A stretch of 5,227 bases of DNA from Spirochaetales bacterium (lineage in GTDB: Bacteria > Spirochaetota > Spirochaetia > Sphaerochaetales > Sphaerochaetaceae). Made by a program: the position numbers and the translations under genes. Where the stretch lies: positions 1 through 5,227 of the forward strand of contig JAFVFA010000274.1 of the NCBI GenBank assembly GCA_017475725.1. Reading direction: 5' to 3'. Within the stretch, counting starts at the first letter, position 1. Each line of letters opens with the position of its first letter. The notes under the pieces are model-generated. The model made no database searches and was not told the DNA's origin. It saw only the letters and a list, made by a program, of their open reading frames with translations. Of this stretch, positions 1 through 5,227 are shown piece after piece.

Positions 1-1
1 C

Positions 2-475
2 AAGAGATGGGCCTGGCTTGTCCTTGCACTGGATGTCAGCAAGGCGATTGTGCTGTGCGCCGTATTCGGTCCCCTGTTCGGCTCCGTGCTTGGCTCCTTC
101 AGGCTGGGCGCTGCGGTCTCCGGCCTGTTCGCAATCCTGGGCCACTGCTTCCCCGTCTGGTATGGGTTCGATGGAGGAAAGGGCTTTCTGGCCTTCATCA
201 CTGCTGCATTCTTCATTGACTGGAGAGTCGGCTTGGTGGGTGCTGCAGTTCTTCTGGCTGTGTTCTTCACATCGCACTACATGTCACTGGCATCCATCCT
301 GACGGTGGTGGTGACCGCATCAGCCACAGCTGTCATGTACCGTCAGGAGACTTGGACAGTAGTCTGCTTCTCTCTGGGAGCATTGACCGTGATTCTGAGG
401 CATGGGGAGAACATCAGAAGACTTGTCTCCGGTACTGAGAAAAAGCTGGATATAGGGAACAGGAAAAACCGATGA
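2..475 (+). CDS. plsY: PlsY-family acyl-phosphate:glycerol-3-phosphate acyltransferase, C-terminal part
   Basis: The visible 157 residues are the C-terminal three quarters of a PlsY protein (family length is about 200); the start lies before the window. PlsY is an inner-membrane enzyme that moves an acyl group from acyl-phosphate to glycerol-3-phosphate, making lysophosphatidic acid, the first step of phospholipid synthesis. Family marks seen: LDVSKA near visible residue 10 (matching the usual D..KG), GHCFPV at visible 47-52 followed by GGKG at 58-61 (phosphate-binding loop), a late SHYMSLAS segment like the family's vSLaS, and the tail RHGENIRRL...GTEKK, very close to the family's C-terminal rHreNi.RLl.GtE. 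Several hydrophobic spans alternate with these loops. The GGKG loop continues FLAF rather than the usual VAT, so this is a divergent member, possibly a paralogue. It ends with TGA 52 bases before bioY. Family assignment is strong; the exact substrate is less certain. Confidence 0.88.
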   Translation, partial: KRWAWLVLALDVSKAIVLCAVFGPLFGSVLGSFRLGAAVSGLFAILGHCFPVWYGFDGGKGFLAFITAAFFIDWRVGLVGAAVLLAVFFTSHYMSLASILTVVVTASATAVMYRQETWTVVCFSLGALTVILRHGENIRRLVSGTEKKLDIGNRKNR

Positions 476-497
476 AACCTGCAGATCCCTACTCCAA

Positions 498-513
498 AGA
501 CCGTTTTTGGTCT
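498..513. promoter_or_regulatory. Inverted repeat, candidate operator before bioY
   Basis: AGACC at 498-502 and GGTCT at 509-513 form a perfect 5+5 inverted repeat around a six-base spacer GTTTTT. A second offset pairing, CCAAA 494-498 with TTTGG 506-510, is also possible. The right arm abuts the -10-like box, so a bound protein would block transcription of the biotin transporter. It does not resemble the BirA or BioR operator sequences I know. It could also be a weak hairpin at the end of plsY or chance. Confidence 0.3.
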
Positions 514-518
514 ATACT
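513..518 (+). promoter_or_regulatory. -10-like box of a candidate leaderless bioY promoter
   Basis: TATACT matches the sigma-70 -10 consensus at five of six positions and ends nine bases before the bioY ATG. A transcript starting about seven bases downstream would begin at about 525-526, almost at the start codon. No purine-rich Shine-Dalgarno sequence lies between the box and the ATG. No convincing -35 element is present at the usual spacing (best candidate near 490-495 is poor), so the promoter may be weak or need an activator. Confidence 0.4.
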
Positions 519-527
519 TGTTGCGCT

Positions 528-1115
528 ATGGGAACCAGAAAGCTAACCAAATCAATCGTATTCGTTGCGTTGTTCGCCGCACTGATCGCGGCCTGCGCAT
601 TCGTCTCCATCCCTGTTCCCGGAACACCGATCCCGATCGTGCTCCAGAACATGATGGTAGTCCTCAGCGGACTTCTGCTGGGTCCTATCCTTGGTACAGC
701 GGCAACGGTTCTCTTCATTTTGGCTGGAATTCTGGGTCTCCCGATCTTCTCAGGAGGAACAGGTGGAATCGCAAAGATCATGGGACCAACTGGAGGCTTC
801 ATCATCGGATACGCCTTCGCCGCCCTGGTCGCAGGACTGATCTGCGGAAGACCCAAGATGGGCAGGAAAGCATCGATAGTGAGAATCATCATCGCCGCCC
901 TCTGCGGATTTGTGGTCATGTACATCCCAGGTGTGATACACTTCATGAGGAGTCTGGACAAGACCTTCGCCGAGACGATGGCCCTCTGTGTGACTCCATA
1001 CATCCCAGGGGATCTGATAAAGATGGTCGTCTCAATACTCGTCTCGATCCCGCTGAGGAAGACGGTGGCGGCCTTCGTGTTCCAGGATGATCCGAAGAAG
1101 AAGGGAGACAAGTGA
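528..1115 (+). CDS. bioY: BioY, biotin-binding S component of an ECF transporter
   Basis: A 195-residue hydrophobic protein, normal length for BioY, predicted to be a six-helix membrane protein that captures biotin for import. Family marks: N-terminal TRKLTKSIVFVALFAALIA, then IPVPGTPIPIVLQ (the loop shaping the biotin pocket), a GLLLGPILGT segment, GLPIFSGG, GPTGG at residues 86-90, and near the C-terminus YIPGDLIK with D162 and K165, matching the conserved pgD..K of BioY. The ATG at 528 is chosen because the family pattern begins just after it; a TTG at 507 in the same frame would add seven unconserved residues and overlap the -10-like box. There is no Shine-Dalgarno before the ATG. Its stop overlaps the bioM start by four bases (GTGA), and the M and N partners follow, so this is a dedicated biotin system rather than one sharing a general ECF module. 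Confidence 0.93.
   Translation: MGTRKLTKSIVFVALFAALIAACAFVSIPVPGTPIPIVLQNMMVVLSGLLLGPILGTAATVLFILAGILGLPIFSGGTGGIAKIMGPTGGFIIGYAFAALVAGLICGRPKMGRKASIVRIIIAALCGFVVMYIPGVIHFMRSLDKTFAETMALCVTPYIPGDLIKMVVSILVSIPLRKTVAAFVFQDDPKKKGDK
1102..1107 (+). promoter_or_regulatory. Ribosome binding site for bioM (supports GTG start)
   Basis: AGGGAG sits four bases before the GTG at 1112 inside the 3' end of bioY. It supports the non-ATG start and the four-base overlap, which suggests translational coupling of bioY and bioM. The only other nearby in-frame start is TTG at 1118. Confidence 0.6.
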
Positions 1116-1828
1116 GATTGAGCATAAAGGCATCTGGGATCTGCAAGTCATTCACACAGCCGGACGGAAGCCCCAAACAGGCTCTCAAGGACATCAGCTT
1201 TGAGATCATGAAGGGTGAGCTTGTGGTCATAGGCGGAGAGAACGGCTCCGGAAAGAGCCTTCTGATGAAGATCCTTGCAGGTCTGGAGACCCCTTCGGAA
1301 GGCAAGGTGGACAGGGATTCCGAAATCGGCCTTGTCTTCCAGGATGCGGATGCCCAGATACTTGCCGATACTGCCATTGAGGATGTCCTCTTCGGACTGA
1401 GGATGAAGGACAGGGCAACTGCACGGGCCAAGGCCCTTGCAGCCCTCGAGAAGGTCGGGCTGGATGCCAAGGCGGACAGCCCCTCACACTTCCTTTCCGG
1501 AGGGGAGAAGAGACGCCTTGCAATTGCGTCCATCCTTGCCCTTGGCAGGGACACTCTGATATTCGATGAACCCTACAGCAACCTGGACTATCCGGGTGTG
1601 AAGTCGGTGAACTCGATAGTGACGGAGCTCAAGGAAGCAGGGCTTACAATCATCATCCTGACCCATGAGCTCGAGAAGTGTCTGGGGCTTGCAGACCGCT
1701 TCATGGTCCTGCACCATGGTCAGCTTGTCTACAACGGGGACCCTGCCACAGCATTGGCCATGGACCTGGAGGCCTGGGGCATCAGAAAACCGGAAAGTCC
1801 TCTTGAGACGCTTGTCTGGAGAAGCTGA
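1112..1828 (+). CDS. bioM: BioM, ATPase of the biotin ECF transporter
   Basis: A 238-residue ABC ATPase that powers biotin uptake on the cytoplasmic face of the BioYMN complex. All nucleotide-binding motifs are present: Walker A GENGSGKS at 42-49, Q-loop glutamine Q77 in LVFQDADAQI, signature LSGGE at 128-132, Walker B ending in D152 with catalytic E153 (IFDEP), D-loop SNLD at 156-159 and switch histidine H185 (LTHE). The QDADAQI segment is typical of ECF ATPases. Only about 28 residues separate the Walker A lysine (K48) from Q77, clearly fewer than in most ECF ATPases, so the usual beta-hairpin region is trimmed. It starts with GTG. A single ATPase gene with bioY and bioN implies an ATPase homodimer. 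Substrate is inferred from bioY next door; the ABC/ECF assignment is certain. Confidence 0.93.
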   Translation: MRLSIKASGICKSFTQPDGSPKQALKDISFEIMKGELVVIGGENGSGKSLLMKILAGLETPSEGKVDRDSEIGLVFQDADAQILADTAIEDVLFGLRMKDRATARAKALAALEKVGLDAKADSPSHFLSGGEKRRLAIASILALGRDTLIFDEPYSNLDYPGVKSVNSIVTELKEAGLTIIILTHELEKCLGLADRFMVLHHGQLVYNGDPATALAMDLEAWGIRKPESPLETLVWRS

Positions 1829-2451
1829 TGCAGTCGCTGTTCTCCTACTCCAAGTCAAACTCCCCAATCCACAGAACACCCGCAGGCCTGAAGATCCTGG
1901 CACTGGTTGCAGTACCCATAACACTGCAGCTTGCCCCACCCTACGTCTGCTATGTACTCATGGTTCTGTTCCTTGTCCTTGCACTCATGTCCGGAACCGG
2001 GTTCAGGAACTTTCTCAGAGACCTCAGGCCAATAGTGATCTACAGCATCTTCATACTTGCAATTGATGTCCTGTCTTTCCTGCTGTTTGACAGAAACAGA
2101 GCTATCATAACCGGAACAAGCCTTTTTCTGGTGCTCAAACTTGTCTGTGCAATGGAGGCGACATCCATCTTCTTCCGCACCACAAGCGTCTATCAGATAA
2201 AGGACACACTGCAGACGGTGGAGAGGGTTGTGACCTTCGGGCACACCAGATACACGGTCTCAAGCACATTCACACTGTTCCTGAGCTTCCTGCCCATGAT
2301 CTTCGAGACCTGGACGGCCATTGAGCTTGCCTACAGGGCACGTGGAGGAAGGAACGGGATCTCCAAGGCGATCAGGCTTCTTCCAAGGCTCATAGCAATG
2401 AGCATCAAGAGGGCCAGCACAACATACTTGGCTTTACTCAACAGAAGCTGA
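1828..2451 (+). CDS. bioN: BioN, transmembrane coupling (T) component of the biotin ECF transporter
   Basis: A 207-residue EcfT-family membrane protein that links the BioM ATPases to BioY. The N-terminus carries the family opening S-P-I-H-R-T-P-A-G-L-K-I-L (12-24). Hydrophobic spans follow at about 22-55, 67-86 and 94-112, then a cytoplasmic helical region with the two short coupling motifs: ARG at 171-173 (AYRARGGRNG) and KRA at 194-196 (SIKRAST), matching the paired Ala-Arg-Gly/Ala-Arg-type motifs that dock into the ATPase grooves. The protein ends soon after the second motif, so it lacks the long tail of larger EcfT proteins, as is usual for BioN. ATG at 1828 overlaps the bioM stop by one base (TGATG), and GGAG at 1818-1821 is a suitable Shine-Dalgarno. 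Assignment as a T component is strong; the name BioN rests on bioY and bioM beside it. Confidence 0.88.
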   Translation: MQSLFSYSKSNSPIHRTPAGLKILALVAVPITLQLAPPYVCYVLMVLFLVLALMSGTGFRNFLRDLRPIVIYSIFILAIDVLSFLLFDRNRAIITGTSLFLVLKLVCAMEATSIFFRTTSVYQIKDTLQTVERVVTFGHTRYTVSSTFTLFLSFLPMIFETWTAIELAYRARGGRNGISKAIRLLPRLIAMSIKRASTTYLALLNRS

Positions 2452-2462
2452 TGTGGTATTTT
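2433..2462 (+). promoter_or_regulatory. Candidate leaderless promoter for the acyltransferase unit
   Basis: TTTACT (2433-2438) and TATTTT (2457-2462), each four of six matches to sigma-70 consensus, lie 18 bases apart across the end of bioN. Initiation seven to eight bases downstream would fall at about 2469-2470, the A of the next ATG. The only Shine-Dalgarno-like bases (AGGGG) touch the ATG and are too close to work. The match is weak, and readthrough from bioN remains possible. Confidence 0.3.
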
Positions 2463-2469
2463 CTAGGGG

Positions 2470-3951
2470 ATGAGGAAAAAGACCCTGAGTTTCAGCAACT
2501 TCCACAAGTCTCTGTCAGAACAGGATGCCCTCAAGGTGGACTCCTATCTAAGGACATACCGTGAGCATCTGGACATGGACGCCCGGGAGGAGAGGCTTCT
2601 CCTTGATGACGCCAAGGCTGCTCTCATGTATCTGGTCAATTCCGGCGTCAGTCTGGATGACGCTGCCGAAAGGCTCTCAAGCGCCAATCTCGGAGGCTTC
2701 TATGCGCACCAGGCGCAGGCCTGGTATCCGTTGGATGATGCAGCGAAGATCTACCCCCTATCAATGAGGTTCGGGAACATGCCGATGTTCAGGCTCAGCT
2801 GCTACCTCAATGGGGATGTGGTGCCAGAGATACTGCAGATGGCTCTGACATTCACCATCAAGAGATTCCCAAGCTTTGCCACCATAGTCAGGAAAGGTGT
2901 CTTCTGGCATTATCTGGACTCTGTGAAACGGCGCTTTCCTGTTATGCAGGACAAGGGCATCCCCTGCCATCCCATGAAGGTCTCCTCCATAGGGTCCCAG
3001 TCATTCAAGGTCCTGTACTACAGAAACAGGATAAGCGCGGAGTTCTTCCATGTCCTGACGGACGGGACAGGAGGCATGGCCTTCCTGAAGGCCCTTGTGT
3101 GCGAGTACCTGCATCTTCTGGGAGCGCCGCAGACATTTGACGTCAATGTCCCTGCCCCTCTGAACGAGCTCTCCAATGACTTCGAGCGCCTCTGCCCGAA
3201 CACAAAGGAGAAGGGAGGCTTGGCCGGCCCCGCTGCCCTGCAGATGAGCGGAAAGCTGTCAAAGCAGACTCCGTGCAAGGTTGTGCATCTGGTCTATGAC
3301 ACCGAAAGGCTTCTGAAGCTCACACACAGCATGGGCGTAACGGTCACGGCCTTCATGCTTTCCCTGATGTTTCTGGCCAACAGAAGCGCCACGGAGACCT
3401 CGAGGGGCAAGATCCAGATACAGGTGCCTGTGAACATGCGCAAGTTCTTCCCCCAGTCAATGACAGTCAGGAACTTCGCCATGTACTGCAGCATAGACCT
3501 GTCTCCGGAAGAGGTCGATGACCTTGACCATGTCGCTGCAAAGGTTGCCTCACAGCTTGGGCAGAAGGCAACATTCCAGGAGCTGTCAAAGATGATGACC
3601 CAGGCCAGGAAGCTGGTCAGAGCGCTCCGTTTTGTGCCGTTGGCAATCAAGAGTCCGGTGGCCAAAATCGTCTACGGCTTTTTGGGTGACAGCAGGTTCT
3701 CAAACACCCTCTCGAATCTTGGAGTCGTAAAGATGCCTGAGGAACTGAAGCCCTATATCCAGGGATTCGACTTTGTTCTTGGCACATGTGTTGTAAGTAG
3801 GGCATCATGCTCAATGGTCTCCTACGGGAATGAAACGACTCTGTCAATTTCCAAGATAACCAAGGACCCGTCTTTCGAGGAGAGGATCATAGCCCTTTCA
3901 AGACAGCTTGGGCTTGACCCTGCAGTGAAGGAGACATCCATCTATGAATGA
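2470..3951 (+). CDS. HxxxDG-type acyltransferase (alcohol acetyltransferase/condensation-domain-like) with N-terminal extension
   Basis: A 493-residue soluble-looking protein of the CoA-dependent acyltransferase superfold (condensation domain, WS/DGAT, alcohol acetyltransferase). The catalytic motif is HVLTDG: H194, D198, G199. Other marks of this anaerobe family are WYPLDDAAKIYP starting at W85, TIKRFPSF, QVPVNMRKFFP followed by RNF, and a late FSNTLSNLG (structural equivalent of the second conserved site). Relatives I remember begin close to the W85 motif, so residues 1-84 form an extra, charged, mostly helical segment of unknown role. The ATG at 2470 is the earliest possible start because TAG lies in frame at 2464; the next in-frame ATG is at residue 36. 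It overlaps the DUF6320-like gene by eight bases, implying joint function. It likely moves an acyl group from a thioester to an alcohol or lipid acceptor; donor and acceptor are unknown. Confidence 0.8.
   Translation: MRKKTLSFSNFHKSLSEQDALKVDSYLRTYREHLDMDAREERLLLDDAKAALMYLVNSGVSLDDAAERLSSANLGGFYAHQAQAWYPLDDAAKIYPLSMRFGNMPMFRLSCYLNGDVVPEILQMALTFTIKRFPSFATIVRKGVFWHYLDSVKRRFPVMQDKGIPCHPMKVSSIGSQSFKVLYYRNRISAEFFHVLTDGTGGMAFLKALVCEYLHLLGAPQTFDVNVPAPLNELSNDFERLCPNTKEKGGLAGPAALQMSGKLSKQTPCKVVHLVYDTERLLKLTHSMGVTVTAFMLSLMFLANRSATETSRGKIQIQVPVNMRKFFPQSMTVRNFAMYCSIDLSPEEVDDLDHVAAKVASQLGQKATFQELSKMMTQARKLVRALRFVPLAIKSPVAKIVYGFLGDSRFSNTLSNLGVVKMPEELKPYIQGFDFVLGTCVVSRASCSMVSYGNETTLSISKITKDPSFEERIIALSRQLGLDPAVKETSIYE
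3928..3933 (+). promoter_or_regulatory. Ribosome binding site for the DUF6320-like gene
   Basis: AAGGAG lies ten bases before the ATG at 3944, inside the end of the acyltransferase gene. It fixes the start and shows that this gene is translated from the same message. Confidence 0.55.
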
Positions 3952-4519
3952 GCTGAACATACAGTATCCAAGGCAGAGAAGATCGAGCCTCTTCCTGTAC
4001 ACCCTGAGAAGGATCCTTAAGCTGGTCTGCCTCATGGCACTGATAGCCTGCCCTCTGGTCAACTGCATCACGGGCGGACAGGCATGGAGTGTGGTCGCCG
4101 TTGCAGGGACGCTGTTCTTCTGGAGGACCTTCCTCTCCCCTGACATCATTGAATTCACATCAATCGGGCAGGTTTTCAGACTGGGTTCGTTCGCCATCAT
4201 AGAGACCACCCTGATAGGGGTGTTCCTGTCCCCGGGATGGATAGGCTTTGTGCTGCCGATAATAGCCTTCGGGACAATTCTGGCCTCTGCCTTCATTTTC
4301 GTGCTGAACATAAACAAGAGAAAGAACAACATAATGCCGCTGATCTGGGAGATCATTCTTGCACTGGCAGCCTTTCTTGCCATGTACATAAGGATGCCCA
4401 AGCTGAACTGGCCCACAATCACCATGGGTTCTGTGGCAGGAGCCTTTGCGGTCCTTGGAGTGGCCGTCTTCCACTCCGCCATCCGGCAGGAGCTCAGGAA
4501 GCGGTTCCATACCAAATGA
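3944..4519 (+). CDS. Six-helix membrane protein, DUF6320-like, partner of the acyltransferase
   Basis: A 191-residue protein with a short basic N-terminus (QYPRQRRSS) and about six hydrophobic helices near residues 24-43, 48-64, 78-95, 98-121, 130-149 and 157-176, ending in a basic tail. From memory of the family, its layout and the YP.QRR opening resemble DUF6320 proteins, which often sit beside alcohol-acetyltransferase-like genes in gut anaerobes. Such relatives commonly begin with a CxxC...CxxC zinc ribbon, and none is present here; the protein begins where the membrane domain would. No catalytic motif is visible. The eight-base overlap with the acyltransferase suggests it anchors the enzyme at the membrane or handles its substrate or product. 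The family name is moderately sure and could not be checked; the membrane topology is clear. Confidence 0.65.
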   Translation: MNELNIQYPRQRRSSLFLYTLRRILKLVCLMALIACPLVNCITGGQAWSVVAVAGTLFFWRTFLSPDIIEFTSIGQVFRLGSFAIIETTLIGVFLSPGWIGFVLPIIAFGTILASAFIFVLNINKRKNNIMPLIWEIILALAAFLAMYIRMPKLNWPTITMGSVAGAFAVLGVAVFHSAIRQELRKRFHTK

Positions 4520-4521
4520 CA

Positions 4522-4527
4522 AGGGAG
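4522..4527 (+). promoter_or_regulatory. Ribosome binding site for the HAD hydrolase gene
   Basis: AGGGAG lies seven bases before the ATG at 4535. It favours this start over the out-of-frame ATG at 4530, which meets a stop after a few codons. Confidence 0.6.
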
Positions 4528-4534
4528 AGATGAA

Positions 4535-5227
4535 ATGGAGAACAAGGTCAAGGCGATCTGCTGTGACATAGACGGTACGCTGGTGAAGGATGACAAGTCA
4601 CTCAGCGAAGAGAACATCAGATGGATACGCAATGCCTACAATGCAGGCGTCCATTTCACGCTTGTCTCCGGAAGACCTGTGACGGGGGTCAGACCGTTCT
4701 ACGAGAGGATGGAGATAACGGGACCCGTCTCATGCTTCAACGGTGGCACCATGGTAGATGAGGACAGCACCATAATAGACGACCACAGGATGGACCACAG
4801 CACCGCATCGACCCTGATAGACATAAGGGAAAGGAACCAAGACGAGAGTCTGGACATGATACTCTTCGACGGCATGGACTGGTACCTTGAGAGACGCAAC
4901 TCCTACTGCTATGCGATCAAGAGGAGGATATACAACTGCGAATGCGGTGTAGGCAGGTTCAGGGAGCTTATAGACAGGTTCGACACGAACAAGGTCGTCT
5001 TCCTTTCCCCAAAGCCTGAGAAACTGGCTGCGATAGTCCAGGATATCAGGGAGAGTCTTGACGTCTCCAAGCTCACGCTGTACAGGAGCGGGGACTTCCT
5101 TGAGGTGATGGTATCCGGATATGACAAGGGAAGCGCAATCGATGCTCTGGCGCGCCACTATGGCATAGGAAACTCAGAGATAATGGCCATTGGAGACGAT
5201 TACAATGATATTCCGATGCTGAAGAAG
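4535..5227 (+). CDS. Cof-type HAD-superfamily phosphatase, 3' end missing
   Basis: 231 codons are visible and open to the window edge; Cof-type (HAD IIB) enzymes are usually about 265-280 residues, so roughly 40 residues are missing. All four HAD motifs are present: I, CDIDGT with nucleophile D11 and acid D13; II, LVSGRP with S45; III, K198 in GYDKGSA; IV, GDDYND with D221 and D225 for magnesium. NGG at 69-71 and the region between motifs II and III fit the C2-type cap that sets substrate choice. These cytoplasmic enzymes dephosphorylate sugar phosphates, flavin mononucleotide, pyridoxal phosphate and similar small molecules; the substrate cannot be read from sequence. Fifteen bases separate it from the DUF6320-like gene, so it is probably the third gene of that unit. 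The cap is rich in cysteine and tyrosine (YCYAIK, YNCECG), an unremarkable oddity. Confidence 0.9.
   Translation, partial: MENKVKAICCDIDGTLVKDDKSLSEENIRWIRNAYNAGVHFTLVSGRPVTGVRPFYERMEITGPVSCFNGGTMVDEDSTIIDDHRMDHSTASTLIDIRERNQDESLDMILFDGMDWYLERRNSYCYAIKRRIYNCECGVGRFRELIDRFDTNKVVFLSPKPEKLAAIVQDIRESLDVSKLTLYRSGDFLEVMVSGYDKGSAIDALARHYGIGNSEIMAIGDDYNDIPMLKK

Noticed and set aside
494..513. Inverted repeat as a rho-independent terminator of plsY
   Set aside because: The stem is only five pairs, the T run is in the loop, and no T tract follows the right arm.
507..527. TTG at 507 as the bioY start
   Set aside because: It adds seven unconserved residues, overlaps the -10-like box and has no ribosome site; the ATG at 528 fits the family N-terminus.
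512..1111. Open antisense frame of 199 codons opposite bioY
   Set aside because: It mirrors the bioY coding region, has no recognisable protein pattern and no ribosome site; bioY itself is certain.
943..1554. Open antisense frame of 203 codons opposite bioY and bioM
   Set aside because: Serine/arginine/proline-rich translation typical of the reverse complement of a GC-rich gene, with no domain.
2451..2564. 37-codon frame starting at the TGATG after bioN
   Set aside because: It overlaps the acyltransferase start in another frame, has no recognisable motif, and probably arises from the junction sequence alone.
3898..4632. Long antisense open frame of 244 codons opposite the DUF6320-like gene
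   Set aside because: It spans three sense genes or their ends; its composition is explained as the complement of membrane-helix codons, and the sense genes have ribosome sites and family features.
1..5227. CRISPR array, insertion sequence, tRNA/rRNA, toxin-antitoxin or defence system
   Set aside because: No repeat arrays, transposase motifs, terminal repeats or RNA-gene sequences were seen; almost every base belongs to an ordinary plus-strand gene.

Overview
This window is one compact, all-plus-strand stretch of bacterial chromosome with seven genes. The first and last genes are cut by the window edges. The DNA is moderately GC-rich. Arginine is mostly AGG and isoleucine is often ATA, and this codon style is the same in every gene, so nothing looks recently imported. 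PlsY makes a bacterium certain. The codon style and the look of the proteins lean towards a spirochaete such as the Sphaerochaetaceae or Treponema group, or a gut Bacillota/Erysipelotrichia-like lineage, but this is a low-confidence inference with no marker gene to settle it.

Layout. Positions 2-475 hold the C-terminal part of a PlsY-family glycerol-3-phosphate acyltransferase. A 52-base gap (476-527) holds a small inverted repeat and a -10-like box. Positions 528-2451 are a tightly overlapped bioY-bioM-bioN operon: substrate-binding S component, ATPase and transmembrane coupling protein of a dedicated energy-coupling-factor (ECF) biotin importer. After 18 bases a second unit begins: a 493-residue HxxxDG acyltransferase of the alcohol-acetyltransferase/condensation-domain type (2470-3951), overlapped by a six-helix membrane protein resembling DUF6320 (3944-4519), then a Cof-type HAD phosphatase truncated by the window end (4535-5227).

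How they fit together. BioYMN would import biotin, the cofactor of acetyl-CoA carboxylase, which feeds fatty-acid synthesis. PlsY uses acyl-phosphate to start phospholipid synthesis. The acyltransferase and membrane protein recur together in other anaerobes as far as I recall, and may modify a lipid or ester substrate. A lipid theme is plausible but inferred.

Main points of interest: (1) the two genes that open units, bioY and the acyltransferase, lack a usable Shine-Dalgarno site and have a -10-like hexamer 7-9 bases before the ATG, as expected of leaderless transcripts, whereas the four downstream starts have Shine-Dalgarno sites; (2) the acyltransferase has an 84-residue helical N-terminal extension of unknown role; (3) its DUF6320-like partner lacks the zinc ribbon I expect in relatives; (4) BioM is shortened between Walker A and the Q-loop; (5) the PlsY has an altered GGKG motif. 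I see no CRISPR, mobile element, RNA gene or defence system.
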